Positions 1 to 44,879 of a DNA stretch of 64,000 nt are shown here, piece after piece. A model generated the notes under the pieces. It was given only the letters and a program-made list of their open reading frames with translations, made no database searches and had not been told where the DNA came from. A program made the translations under genes and the position numbers. The DNA is from Ophiura sarsii. Lineage: Eukaryota; Echinodermata; Ophiuroidea; Amphilepidida; Ophiuridae. The first letter of the stretch is position 1. Each line of letters opens with the position of its first letter. The stretch lies in assembly GCA_035610835.1 (NCBI GenBank), contig CM069443.1, positions 58,359,266 through 58,423,265 on the forward strand, read 5' to 3'.

Positions 1-465
1 GGGTTATGGTTAATGGAAAGTTATTCACATTTGAACGGAAGCATTCAATGATTCATGCAATAATTGTTCGCTTATGTTGTCTTTACATACAAAATAATAA
101 CAGTAAAATATCACCGTATTGCACACATCTTCGCTCAAAGTTCCCCCAGCGTTCTTCTATTTACTTAGCTTCGCCAAGTCACATCACTTTCATCTACCTT
201 GATAAAGGCCTATGGTCGAAATATCAGAAGTGATAATAAATCTTGAGATTTGAACCCAATTACTTATTCTCTGGACACTAATATCACTGTATTGGTCTAT
301 GTCTCATAACAATATCATTATTCAATAGGACATGTCGCATTTTTCTTGCTCAAAACGTTGATTGGCAGAATTGAGATGAAAGAAAATTAAAAGCCAAGCC
401 TGAATTACCCATTAATCTGATTTAGCCAGATACAAACTAAATGTTGATTTTTACATTCGTGTAAG
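1..465. other. Intron upstream of first visible USP47 exon
   Basis: AT-rich sequence ending in an acceptor-like AG at 464-465. No coding match to the missing USP47 N-terminus is visible, and no RNA gene is recognised. Confidence 0.5.
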
Positions 466-32223
<31,758 letters not shown>

Positions 32224-34246
32224 GAAGGAAGGACAGAAGAGATGCAATGATCCAGTGTTGTTCCCAGGAGGAAAACCTGGTCATGCAGTGTGTCGGGTCA
32301 CTCAATACATTGTCACTAAGTGTCCACAAAATGTGGCAACCTGTTTGCAATGCTACAGTACAGTGTGTTTCCCCCAAAATACACCACGTGTCACATTGTG
32401 TGTCGGGTAGTGTATTGCATCGTCACCGAGTGAGTCACAAAGTGTCTCCACCTGTGTGCAGCTGAAGAAAAAAAGACTGGTTGCCAAAATATAGATATAA
32501 TAATTAGCCTGGGTGCCCAAATTCCTGGAAAAACAGTGACCCAATTCGTTTACCAATTATAAACAATGACACCAATGGTGATGAAAAAAGGCAGATTCAT
32601 GGAAATTGCATTTCTATTCGCCATCTCTGTTCAGTGGTGTCATAGTGTATTTTGTTGATCAACGCAGCATTTACGCTGAATTGATTTGTCCTTTTTTGTA
32701 TGCGTGGATTCATTCATTCATTCAAATGATAGCGGATCAATAATAAATAATGGGATCGGATAAGTCACCAGAGGACCAAACTTGTGACCAAATCAAATTG
32801 GACTATCAAATCAAAACCTTATTATGATTGGTTCTTCGTTATTCTAGCCAGAGGCTGATATGTTTTATATCAGCTAAATTTGGATTGGTTATTTAAATGA
32901 TCATATCATTCAATTGACCAATGAGGCAATAGTTTTAAGTTGAGATTCTGGGAAGAAGGGAAAATGCAATAACAATTCTTTCTTACCCCACTTCATATTT
33001 ATTGTCCTTTTATTTGTTAAGGGGTGTTAACCAAACATTATGAAATTTATCAAGTGCAGTAACGTTTGAACTATTAATGTGATACATATATAAAAGTATA
33101 CATTTTTGGAAATTGCACCAAAATCATCTAAATAACATTTGGGCAATCTGCTCTAAACATGTTCAAGGGCCGACAACACATCTATTTAAACCTTGTAAAT
33201 GTTCTTGCCCCTGAACATGTATAGAGCAACACTTCCTATGCCTAACCGTTGAGCAGTTTTACTGTATACATGTTGAAGGGCCAGAAAAACCATTTGGTGG
33301 AATTTGTTCAGTCCAAGACTTGATACATACTTGGGACCTCAAGTACACTACTGTATAGATGAGGTGACATTTGTTGACATTAAGGACGCCCTCTGTTGGT
33401 TTGAGACAAAACACACCGGGCAAGAGTTCCTATAGTTTACATAGGACAGATCAGGTTTTCTAACTAGATTGTGGTGTCACAGCAAATTGTTATCAAAACT
33501 GTCTTTAAACTTGCTTAGGAATGCTATAAGCTATCGCATTTCACAAAAAAAACCTAAAACTAAATGAGTTTTACAATTCATTAGAAAGAAATTTCATGTC
33601 GTCTTCATTAACTTTACTGTATATTCTGCCTGGAGGGAAACAACAGAGGGTGTCCCATTTGTAAATACATGACATCATAGGTCACCTCATCTATAGCAAC
33701 AAAAATCTGCTAAATTAAAATGCTGCTAATTAAGATTTTATACATATGTTAACACAGAGAGATGATTCAAATTAGTGAAATTAAAATGCCACAAAAATGT
33801 AGTGTTTTGAAAATTGTTTTACAGTATTTCCAATGTGTATACACATTGTAAACACTATATGACAATGTAGACATTTGTCTTGTCTCAAACTCTCAATGTA
33901 AGAAGCAGATTTTGTCTATTTTTTGGATAAGTTTAAAAGCAATATGTAAATGCAAAGTTGTGTTAAAATGTGATGCAGCACATCCAAACAAGTGAATTTG
34001 CATGTGAAGTCAATTTTGAGTTTATTATGTGTGTTCTCAGAGCATTTGCTAAGCTTAAAATGACTCCAAATTGATCAAGGCATTCAGATTTTCTGAGTGA
34101 AAGTAACTCTTAAATCCTTATTATTTTATATTTCTTTTTTTCTGTAGCCGCAAAGTCCTCCCTTTTGATATGCTGCATCACAAATAAAAGCTGTTCTATC
34201 AGTTTATTTCAAATATGTTTTAATATCCTGGGATTCCAAGATCAAG
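32224..34246. other. USP47 3' UTR and downstream DNA
   Basis: Non-coding. AATAAA-type polyadenylation candidates occur near 32741 and at about 34184 (CACAAATAAAAGCTG). Which one ends the transcript cannot be decided. 33150-33310 carries a dispersed repeat related to 10480-10640. Confidence 0.55.
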
Positions 34247-34459
34247 TACTGTAAAAGTAGAAATTTTTGCGAGGTTTTTATTTTTGCGAATTTCGCGAAT
34301 CAATCCTCATCCGCGAAAAATATAAACTCGCGAAAATTATTGACTTCCATTGACTTTTGTTCACAAATGTTGAAAATCGCGAAAATAAAAAATCGCGAAA
34401 TGCCTGTTATGACCATTTTCGTGAAAATATCTTCTCGCGAAAATATTGGCTTTACAGTA
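34247..34459. mobile_element. TACTGTAAA-type MITE, intact copy
   Basis: Ends TACTGTAAAAGTAGAAATTT and AAATATTGGCTTTACAGTA, with repeated CGCGAA and TTTTGCGA inside; 213 bp. Confidence 0.8.
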
Positions 34460-36869
34460 CATGTTTTGTGAGCTTAGTTAAAATATATTTATTTTGATTC
34501 GATGAGTCTAGGAAAATCTTAACAAACTCTTAACACAATTTTTTAGATCCAACTTAGAAAGTACACAGAGAAATAGAGTACACAGAGAAATAGAGTACAC
34601 AGAGAAATATATGCTTTTTTGAGATATGCAGTAAAGGTTAGATTTTCGCTTGTTAATTTCTATGGCTTGCTGACTTTGGTAATTTTGCTTAATTCAATCA
34701 TATTTCCGTGTGTTATTAAAATTGCATTTTTATGTTTCTCTACAAAGACCTGAAAATATATTTTGTGTGTTGATATTTCCTTGATTCTTAATTAATGGTG
34801 TACAAAACAAATGATCAATGTAACACACAGAGTGTGGGCAATATTTTTGCAAGGTCAGTTAGGTTACTATAGTAGATTCATAAACATTGGCCGATCGGTT
34901 ATTGATTTGGACCTATTGCATTTAACATTAGAGGAACCAATGGACCAATCACGACGATATCGGTATGGTTTAAATGCGATTGGTTTCGCTGCGATCACCA
35001 AATAAACTACCCAAGCAAATAGCGCACTATTCAAACTTGCCATCTTAACAAGTGACACATATTGGTCATCATTTCTAATCCTTCTTGTATATATAGCTGA
35101 GGATTAAATTAGAAAGAAAATTAATTTGGACGGCAAGAGAAAACAGTGTCACTATTCTGGGTATGAACTACAAAATGATTCAAGCCACAGGGAAGCATAG
35201 AACCATATGTGCTTATGATCAGATTAAGATTTCAAATCACTGCCTCCCCCTCAATTAGATGATATTACCCTTACTGAAATGGTAAATCGGCCAAAGTGTG
35301 TGAATCTACTATAGTGTGCCAAATCAAATATGATATTGAACAATTTTAGCTTAAATAGTACATGATGATGTCAAGAAAGTGTACTCAGAAATGTTACTCT
35401 ACTATAGACCATTTCAAATAGAGATTGACAAATCAGAAAAAACTGGAAGTCATCAGAAGTCACGTAATGGTGCCCAACAGTGGTTCGGCTACCACTGTAT
35501 TACCATGTACAATACACCCAGTCGAAACCAACGAGTTTAGAAGTGTTCAAATCCGTTTTCAGACAACTTCGATTTGAAATGGCCTATGGGTGTTTAGAGG
35601 TTAATGACTGCGTATCAGTCAAGATATACATTTTACTTTGTTACCAAGGGATTCCCAATGGGTGAAAGCTTATAGGAAAATTCCTATGAAATTGCATTGG
35701 CACGTAAGTCAAATACACATTTTGCCAGCACCTTCAACACAAATACTGCTCAGTCGATAATCTCTAAATGGTGCTTTTGCTAAAGGCGCATTCATAATGC
35801 ATTGCACGTATTTGACAAAACTCGCCCATGCGGTAGTGGCAGAATTTTGCTGGAGGCTTGGAATGAATATGTATGAATAGTTATCATTAGTTTCAGTGTA
35901 TGTGCCTGATTGGAATCATGGCTAAAGGATTATGGAGGCAACTTTAAATGTATGATGGTGGTCATGGGGGGAGGGATGTGTCCCCTCCTAAAATGTCATG
36001 TGGGGACATCAATGTTTTATCAATTATCAAGCTTTTAAGCATGTCACACAAGATGGCATCAAGAACTTTTTACTGGACCATTTTAGTTTAAAAAATGAAA
36101 AAGTTTGTTGGCTTAGAGTACAATTTCTACATGTTTCAACATTATAAAACCAAATGTGGGCTTGTTGTCAACACCACCCCTTCCCCCGATTTGCTTGCTT
36201 CCACTGCCACTGATAATGCCTTAGCCATTTTAGATTAGAGTTGATCTGTTTCTCATATGTTTTGACCCACCTGACAAATTAATAGCTACAATCATGGACA
36301 AAAATAGTTGAAACACTTGACACAACTTATCACAACCCACCCCATGCTCGCAATTGAGATCAGACTTGGGACATAGCACTGTTTAGTAGAAAGCAGAAGT
36401 CTCCCCTCCTCTTATATCCTTCCCCACCCCATCAATCAATGTTGAGGGAACTGCCAAGGTTTCTGATAATATGAACGCGGATCAACATTGCCGCCGAGGA
36501 GCGCTTTTCCCCCCTTGAATCTGACTCGGAAGTGTATCAACCTTTTTTCCATGATTGTAGATGTTCAATGCCTGACAAATTAATAGTTGTATACTCAATG
36601 GCACTTGACAAAAAGCTTGGTATTCTATTGAATTACTTGTACAACTACTGGCACAAGTTGACCAAGTATTGCCTACCTTCGCTTTTACTTCAATATAGTA
36701 ATATTTACGCTCTTTGTGTAGTGTACATTTCTTACACAGACTCTATTGTATTTTCACGGTTATCAATATACAACTTTTTCGTGTGTGACTTAAGTAAAAT
36801 AACATTATAAAGTACATATCATTGCGATTTACATTTATCTATGTATGAAGCAATTTAGAAAATAGGTGC
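34460..36869. other. Intergenic, mostly featureless
   Basis: Contains a 17 bp unit repeated three times at 34558-34606 (GTACACAGAGAAATAGA) and the dispersed repeat at 35090-35290. No coding region recognised. Confidence 0.5.
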
Positions 36870-37119
36870 TAAACACTTTCCACGCGGCTATTAGTTTTAC
36901 CATATACAAAATCGATTTTTCAGAAACCGTTCCCGACTTTGAAAGTCTATTTCAAGGATTACTGAACCAATAATAGGCATGTTTGTACTTATGTTAATGC
37001 ATTTCTAATGGGGATTCTAAATATGGAGATGAAATTCAATAATTTTGACAATTTTTTAAAACAGTTTGTGAAATTTTGGAACTGTCGTCTGCAGACGACT
37101 GCCGCGTGGATAGTGTTAA
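36870..37119. mobile_element. MITE family A, copy 3 (opposite orientation)
   Basis: Ends TAAACACTTTCCACGCGGC and GCCGCGTGGATAGTGTTAA; 250 bp, complete at both ends. Reverse orientation relative to copies 1, 2, 4 and 5. Confidence 0.85.
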
Positions 37120-40100
37120 AACACCAAAATTGTGATCCAAGTATACTCCTTAGTAAAAGTTCAGATTTTTTTTTCAATCCTGTATCTTTCGTATTGTGTC
37201 CATAGTGTGTTGCACATCTATGGAGAGCTGATGTGTTTATCTTTACAACTATCCTGAATGTGTAGCAATCGGTGCTCAGCCACTTGCTTGCAAATATAGA
37301 GTGCTCTCAATCCGAATGTGCCAAAATCACCACTATTTTGTGCTCATAATCAATAGAGCATCACGGTACACTAGTCTTATTATAGGTGTCAATGTAACAC
37401 TTCATTGAACAAACAGACAACAGAGTTGTTCTTTTGAGCATGAAATAGTGGTGAATTTGGCACATTTTGAATGAGACCTTCACATATTTCCAAGCAGGGG
37501 GCTGGCTACGCACCCAGTGATTGCTATAAATGAGGTATCGTTGGAAAGATGAACACATCAGCTTATCATTGATATGAAACCAAATATGAATATATCACAA
37601 AATATCTGAAAAATTGGTGATTTAAAAATATTTCCGAACTTTTTTGGATGAGTTTACTTTCCATTGAGATTGGAATAATTGATATTGGAAAATTCTGGTT
37701 ATTTCAGTTCTACCTGTATCACTATTAACCTAACCTCCTAAGTCGCATTTTGAAGAAATTTTTTTTCAACGACAAAAACGCAGACAAAAAGAGTGACGAA
37801 CGCTCTACCACTGCGCCACGGGGGCCAATCATACTCGGGCCAGTGTATTGGCCCGACTATGTAGCCTGGGGCCATTATTTCATCGAAAAAGTGCCACGCC
37901 AGCTGGCACAGACAGACTTTACCGTGCACATTTGCGGCATTGAGGATGGTTAGGGTTAAAGCACAAAAAAGGTCTGTTTCACTTACATTTGGGGAAATAG
38001 CTATGCGATGTGTGATATATATATTTATTTATTTTTATTGCGTTTTTGGCCCACTTTTTTCCCCCCTTTCGGAGCCCCTTTTTTCTGATTTTTCTTTTTG
38101 ACAATTAAAAAGAAAGGAAAAAGATTTATCGCTTATCGCGTAGGGCTATGCGGTAAAAGTGACCCCAGATATTTTATGCGTGCTGGGTTAGTGAGACAGA
38201 TCCTGAAAAGTGACCTCACATATTTTATGCGTGCTGGGTTTGTGAGACAGATCTTTTTTTCTTCTGTTATGGCCGTTTAGAACCAACTAGATATGTCATC
38301 AAATCCACTTGTGTAAAACCATGATTTAAATACTGTAAAACCACTTAAATTTGCGATGTATTAAATTTTCATGAGGACCTTAAATTCATGAAATTAAATC
38401 CCTCTGAAAGCTTAAAATCAGAGTCAAATTTTGGAACGCGTAATTAAATCCTCGCGTAAATGTTGGCCTTTGGTCAATTGCAAAATTTAAGTGCTTTACA
38501 GTATAAGTCTTTTGGGTAGGTAGGAGTTGAGATTGAAAAAATATATATATTATATGAACATTTTTTGAGGCTGGTCTTTTGCCAAAAGTGGTGTATCTTT
38601 GGTTATGCTGCTGTAAAGAAGCTTTTACGGAATGGAAAAAATAGAACTAATTTGTATTAGGCTAAGGTTGTGCAATTATTCACTAAGGATGAACAATAAA
38701 AGGAATCCTTGGTTGTGTGCATGACACCAGGGCCAATTGTTCAAAATGATCCGGTAAATTATTGAACTGAATTGGGGGCCCCCTACCGTAGAAAACGACA
38801 GCCCCCTTATAATAGTGACAATGAATGAGACCTGGGTCTCTAACCCCAACCACAGATGAAAGACCAAATGAAACACTGCAGTGAGTGTAAACAAGAAATT
38901 CCTGGATGGAAATGAGGAACCCATGTCTGATTCATGGTATGACTCGTTGGAGAAAGCAGATGGCATGACAATGGTCAAATTATTGGTCCATTTTTTCTAA
39001 AGATATTTTTTAATTTGTTTTAAGAAAAAAAAGTTTTTGTCATTTTGATATATAAGGGCGAGGGGGAACTCGACTCGTTTTTATTTATTAAGGGATAAAA
39101 AAGGCTGATTTTGAGGAGGGAAACTGATTTTTGCGACATGGGACCCTTGTTTAGGAATTTTCCAGCACCCGATGTTTAGCTGAAGTGATTTGTCGCGGAT
39201 ATTTAGGGATTTCTTGTGTATACCTCATTGGAAAGCAAAGGAATGATGTACAGTTTAGAATGAATAATTATATGTATGTATCAAAAATAAAATATGTACT
39301 GATAAAATTGGAAATAAAATGTGAAACATTCAATGTGATGTATGAAATTGTGTTTGTTTGTAGATACACTAGCAACCAAAAGTATTAGGACACTTGGTTA
39401 TGGTGTCAAAAGTCATTCCAGTTATTAAATCTGGACTGCAATATTTCACTATGAATTGATTGAACAAATGTGTTGCTGAACCTCCTCATTAATAAATTCA
39501 TGCTTCCTACAACATCTACTCATTCCATGAAATTGAAGGAAATATGTGCCTCCATCAAATTCCAATACAGATTTTCCATTGAAAAGAGCTCATGAATAAT
39601 TAATCAAGCTCATTATAGTCAATGCAGTCCTATATGGTAGACAGCCTGTCAATTTTGACTTCCTTTCAAGATAACCTGTTGCCATTGTTTGTCGTTGGAT
39701 TCACTCAAGTAATGCATATTGTCACGAGTCTTTAATCTCTCACATCTATTGAGAATTATCTTTTTTATTCATCTATAAAAATAGAAGGGCAGGCATAATT
39801 CTGTTATACCCTACACACCAACATCGGTAGTATGCGTCGTTCTTAAAAATCATACACTATGAATACCTCCGAAGGGCATTTTATTTTGACACTGACTTTC
39901 ATATAGTATAAATGGAAACCATCGAAATTCCCTGCTCCAACATGGGCGCAATACTGGCAGTTCTGTTCATTCCATCATACCTTAGTATTAAGGGGGTGTG
40001 GACCCTCGGCATAGTCTCCGTAAAACTTCCCTATTAAACTTCTTCATTATTCATTTAATCTATATAAAAGTATACATTTTTGGAAGAAAAGGGTTCAATG

Positions 40101-40260
40101 AATCCAACCATGATCATGAAATTGACCATTTTGGAAACAATTATAAAAAACACGTTTTTTGACCCATTTTAGGTTCTGCAAAGATAACACAAAATGTCAA
40201 ATGTTGTCATACTAGTTTTTGTCTCGCCTGATGTAATCAGAAAGAGACTATGTTATCACT
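37120..40260. other. Intergenic with scattered repeats
   Basis: A partial tRNA-like A-box lies at 37790-37830 (minus strand CCCGTGGCGCAGTGGTAGAG). A roughly 60 bp unit, TTTTATGCGTGCTGGGTT plus TGTGAGACAGATC, is duplicated at 38156-38254. A MITE lies at 38331-38503. No coding region recognised. Confidence 0.5.
38331..38503. mobile_element. TACTGTAAA-type MITE
   Basis: Ends TACTGTAAAACCACTTAAAT and AATTTAAGTGCTTTACAGTA are inverted; 173 bp. Confidence 0.8.
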
Positions 40261-43200
40261 ATTTCTGTCCGGCGTCCGGCGTATGCCGTCCGCCGTATGC
40301 CGTCCGCCGTCAGCCGTGTGCTAAGAAATACCTTTGTGACGCGATATCTGGAGATCCGTAAGGCCTATCGTGATGGGACTTGGTGGAGGGAAGGGGGTGG
40401 TGCGTTCTGTTGCTGATTGATTTTTCAAGGTCATCGGGGGTCATACAAGGTCATCGGGTCAAATATGCTTAAAACTTTTGAGACGCGTTGTGACGCGATA
40501 TCTAGAGATCCGTAAGGCCTATCTTGATGGTACTTGATGTCAGGGAAGGGGGTGGGGTGTTCTTTTGCTGATTAGATTTTCAAGGTCATTGGAGGTCATT
40601 CAAGGTCATCGGGGTCAAATATGGGGTCAAATAAGATCGGTAAGGCCGATCTTGATGGGATTTGGTGGAGGGAAGGGGGTGGTGTGTTCTTTTTGCTGAT
40701 TAAATTTGCAAGGTCATCGGAGGTCATTCAAGGTCATCGGGGGTCAAATATGGGGTCAAATAGATCAGTAAGGCCTATCTTGATGGGATTTGGTGGAGGG
40801 AAGGGGGTGGTGTGTTCTTTTTGCTGATTAAATTTTCAAGGTCACCAGAGGTCATCGGGGTCAAATATGGGGTCAAATAGATCAGTAAGGCCTATATTGA
40901 TGAGATTTGGTGGAGGGAAGGGGAGTGGTGTGTTCTTTTTGCTGAATAAATTTTCAAGGTCATCAGAGGTCATTCAAGGTCATCGGGGGTCAAATAAGAT
41001 CCATAAGGCCTATCTTGATTGGATTTGGTGGAGGGAAGAGGGGTGGTGTGTTCTTTTTGTTGATTAATTTTTCGGGGTCATTGGGGGTCAAATAGATCAG
41101 TAAGGCCTATCTTGATGGGATTTGGTGGAGGGAAGGGGGGTGGTGTGTTCTTTTTGTTGATACATTTTTCGGGGTCATCGGGGGTCAAATATGGGGTCAA
41201 ATAGATCAGTAAGGCCTATCTTGATGGGATTTGGTGGACGGAAGAGGGATGGTGTGTTCTTTTTGTTGGTACATTTTTCGGGGTCATCGGGGGTCAAATA
41301 GATCAGTAAGGCCTATCTTGATGGGATTTGGTGGACAGAAGAGGGATGGGGTGTTCTTTTTGTTGATTAATTTTTCGGGGTCATCAGGGTCAAATATGGG
41401 GTCAAATAGATCAGTAAGGCCTATCTTGATGGGATTTGGTGGACGGAAGAGGGATGGGGTGTTCTTTTTGTTAATTATTTTTTCGGGGTCATCGGGGGTC
41501 AAATATGGGGTCAAATAGATCAGTAAGGCCTATCTTGATGGGATTTGGTGGACGGAAGAGGGATGGTGTGTTCTTTTGGTTGATTAATTTTTTGGGGTCA
41601 AATATGGGGTCAAATAGATCAGTAAGGCCTATCTTGATGGGATTTGGTGGAGGGAAGGGGTGTGGTGTGTTCTTTTTGTTGATTAATTTTTCGGGGTCAT
41701 CGGGGGTCAAATATGGGGTCAAATAGATCAGTAAGGCCTATCTTGATGGGATTTGGTGGACGGAAGAGGGATGGTGTGTTCTTTTTGTTGATTAATTTTT
41801 CGGCGTCATTGGGGGTCAAATATGGGGTCAAATAGATTAGTAAGGCCTATCTTGATGGGATTTGGTGGAGGGAAGGGGGGTGGTGTGTTCTTTTTGTTGA
41901 TTAATTTTTCGGGGTCATCGGGGGTCAAATATGGGGTCAAATAGATCAGTAAGGCCTATCTTGATGGGATTTGGTGGACGGAAGAGGGATGGTGTGTTCT
42001 TTTTGTTGATTAATTTTTCGGGGTCATCGGGGGTCAAATATGGGGTCAAATAGATCAGTAAGGCCTATCTTGATGGGATTTGGTGGAGGGAAGAGGGGTG
42101 GTGTGTTCTTTTTGTTGATTAATTTTTCGGGGTCATCGGGGGTCAAATAGATCAGTAAGGCCTATCTTGATGGGATTTGGTGGACGGAAGAGGGATGGTG
42201 TGTTCTTTTTGTTGATTAATTTTTCGGGGTCATCGGGGTCAAATATGGGGTCAAATAGATCAGTAAGGCCTATCTTGATGGGATTTGGTGGACGGAAGAG
42301 GGATGGTGTGTTCTTTTTGTTGATTAATTTTTCGGGGTCATCGGGGGTCAAATATGGGGTCAAATAGATCAGTAAGGCCTATCTTGATGGGATTTGGTGG
42401 AGGGAAGAGGGGTGGTGTGTTCTTTTTGTTGATTAATTTTTCGGGGTCATCGGGGGTCAAATAGATCAGTAAGGCCTATCTTGATGGGATTTGGTGGACG
42501 GAAGAGGGATGGTGTGTTCTTTTTGTTGATTAATTTTTCGGGGTCATCGGGGTCAAATATGGGGTCAAATAGATCAGTAAGGCCTATCTTGATGGGATTT
42601 GGTGGAGGGAAGGGGGGTGGTGTGTTCTTTTTGTTGATTAATTTTTCGGGGTCATCGGGGGTCAAATATGGGGTCAAATAGATCAGTAAGGCCTATCTTG
42701 ATGGGATTTGGTGGAGGGAAGAGGGATGGTGTGTTCTTTTTGTTGATTAATTTTTCGGGGTCATCGGGGTCAAATATGGGGTCAAATAGATCAGTAAGGC
42801 CTATCTTGATGGGATTTGGTGGAGGGAAGGGAGGTGGTGTGTTCTTTTTGTTGATTAATTTTTCGGAGTCATAGGGGGTCAAATAGATCAGTAAGGCCTA
42901 TCTTGATGGGATTTGGTGGACGGAAGAGGGATGGTGTGTTCTTTTTGTTGATTAATTTTTCGGGGTCATCGGGGTCAAATATGGGGTCAAATAGATCAGT
43001 AAGGCCTATCTTGATGGGATTTGGTGGAGGGAAGGGGGGTGGTGTGTTCTTTTTGTTGATTAATTTTTCGGGGTCATCGGGGGTCAAATAGATCAGTAAG
43101 GCTTATCTTGATGGGATTTGGTGGACGGAAGAGGGATGGTGTGTTCTTTTTGTTGATTAATTTTTCGGGGTCATCGGGGGTCAAATAGATCAGTAAGGCC

Positions 43201-43735
43201 TATCTTGATGGGATTTGGTGGAGGGAGGGGGGGTGGTGTGTTCTTTTTGTTGATTAATTTTTCGGGGTCATCTGGGGTCAAATATGGGGTCAAATAGATC
43301 AGTAAGGCTTATCTTGATGGGATTTGGTGGACGGAAGAGGAATGGTGTGTTCTTTTTGTTGATTAATTTTTCGGGGTCATCGGGGGGTCAAATAGATCAG
43401 TAAGGCCTATCTTGATGGGATTTGGTGGAGGGAAGGGGGGTGGTGTGTTCTTTTGGTTGATTAATTTTTCGGGGTCATCGGGGGTCAAATATGGGGTCAA
43501 ATAGATCAGTAAGGCCTATCTTGATGGGATTTGGTGGAGGGAAGGGGGGTGGTGTGTTCTTTTTGTTGATTAATTTTTCGGGGTCATCGGGGGTCAAATA
43601 TGGGGTCAAATAGATCAGTAAGGCCTATCTTGATTGGATTTGGTGGAGGGAAGGGGGGTGGTGTATTCTTTTTGCTGATTAAATTTTCAAGGTCATCGGA
43701 GGTCATTCAAGGTCATCTGGGGTCAAAAAAAATGT
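40261..43735. repeat. Satellite-like tandem array, about 31 units of 96-130 bp
   Basis: Begins with a GTCCGCCGTATGCC-rich lead-in. Each unit has GATCAGTAAGGCCTATCTTG, GGGATTTGGTGGA, GTGTGTTCTTTTTGTTGATT and GGGGTCATCGGGGGTCAAAT. Long units (about 108 bp) add ATATGGGGTCAA; short ones (about 97 bp) lack it. The first few units are more divergent (AAGGTCATCGGAGGTCATT), the middle nearly uniform. Frames of 60-95 codons on both strands follow from unit length and are not genes. Confidence 0.95.
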
Positions 43736-43961
43736 GAAAGGTCTACCGATCAATATACCCCTTGTTATACATGTATTTACAATAAACAGAAGGTAAGTAG
43801 AAAATTGGGTTCTTAAAAAGTGTATTTTAACCAAAATTGGGTTCTCAAAAGTGTATTTTAAACATTTGAACTTCGGATATTGGAAATCCAGCGGTTATTG
43901 AATATGTCAGGACTTTTTTAGGGAGCGATCAATAAACTTATCTGACAAAGTACACCCTTCT

Positions 43962-44636
43962 ACAGGGTGAGTCAAAAAGACTGCAATAGTGGAAAGAAGC
44001 CATTTTGTTTTCAAAACCAAAATGAATTTTAAAACTTTTTAAACGTTGCAAGAATGATGTATTTAATCCTAACTTTGTGTAAAAAAATGAAGTCGATTGC
44101 ATTTCCCGTTTGCCTTTGGTGAACTTTTTGACCAGTGCACCCATTTCACACGTTTGTCCACGAGATACCCAAAATATGCATCAAACCGCAAAATGTGTCT
44201 CTTATTCAAATTTGGAAACTTGAGTTCATTTGTGATGTTATTGGAATTTGATGCATCCTTTCTTGTTTACATGTGAGTTAGCATACTCAATTATAATCAT
44301 ACCCATGCTATGAAAGCGTATAATGTTCTAAATTTTAATAAAAAACTGACATTTTCCATTTTTTTGTTGGCGGGATATTTAAATATGAAAATGCAATGTG
44401 TGCCAATTCAAATGAAAATCACTGTGCTCGTGGACAAACAGGTAAATTTGGTGGTGCAGCAAAGAGGGTCACCAAAAACAAACGAAAAATGCAATCGACT
44501 TCACTTTTTTCACACAAAGTTAGGAATAAATACATCATTATTGCAACGTTTAAAAAGTTTTAAAATTCATTTTGGTTTTGAAAACAAAATGGCTTCTTTC
44601 CACTATTGCAGTCTTTTTGACTCACCCTGTATATAC
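43962..44636. mobile_element. Mariner/Tc1-like non-autonomous element, about 165 bp inverted ends
   Basis: Starts ACAGGGTGAGTCAAAAAGAC and ends with the reverse complement before GTATATA, consistent with TA target sites. The arms (43964-44130 and about 44470-44634) are nearly identical inverted copies. The 123-codon frame inside lacks any transposase motif. A decayed relative lies at 53470-53650. Confidence 0.85.
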
Positions 44637-44799
44637 CATCAAAGGATTAAGGGGGCATTAATATACCCAAAAACTTTCTGAACACCCATCGATATATAGA
44701 AATAATAGGCATATACGACGGGTATTAAATAAATTATAAATATTTTAAACAGGTTCGCCGTCGTGGATAGAAAAGATTGAGACAATTGTGGGAAAACGA

Positions 44800-44875
44800 T
44801 CTCGCCCGGGAATCGAACCCAGGACCTCTTGCTTACTTGGCAAGCGCCTTATCCATTGGGCCACAAGAGCTCGCA
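44800..44875 (-). repeat. tRNA-derived sequence (SINE head or tRNA relic)
   Basis: On the minus strand GTGGCCCAATGGATAAGGCG (A-box), a CTTGC..GCAAG stem with a 7-base loop, then CTGGGTTCGATTCCCGG (T-arm). The T-arm and anticodon stems pair, but position 33 is not T and the acceptor arms do not pair. The D-arm resembles tRNA-Arg. Confidence 0.65.
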
Positions 44876-44879
44876 TGGT

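Noticed and set aside
36290..36500. Possible relative of the MITE at 2978-3241
   Set aside because: Only scattered similarity (ATCAATGTTG..) and no inverted ends; too weak to call.
40621..43091. Many frames on both strands with repeated peptides (MGFGG..KRDGVFF and the opposite-strand version)
   Set aside because: Produced by the satellite whose units often differ by multiples of three; both strands stay open, there is no start or stop logic, and no family match.
44310..44681. 123-codon frame
   Set aside because: Lies inside the mariner-like inverted repeat; no transposase DDE/D motif and no start context.
44800..44875. Functional tRNA gene on the minus strand
   Set aside because: Anticodon and T arms pair, but position 33 is not T and the acceptor stem does not close; better read as a SINE head or relic.
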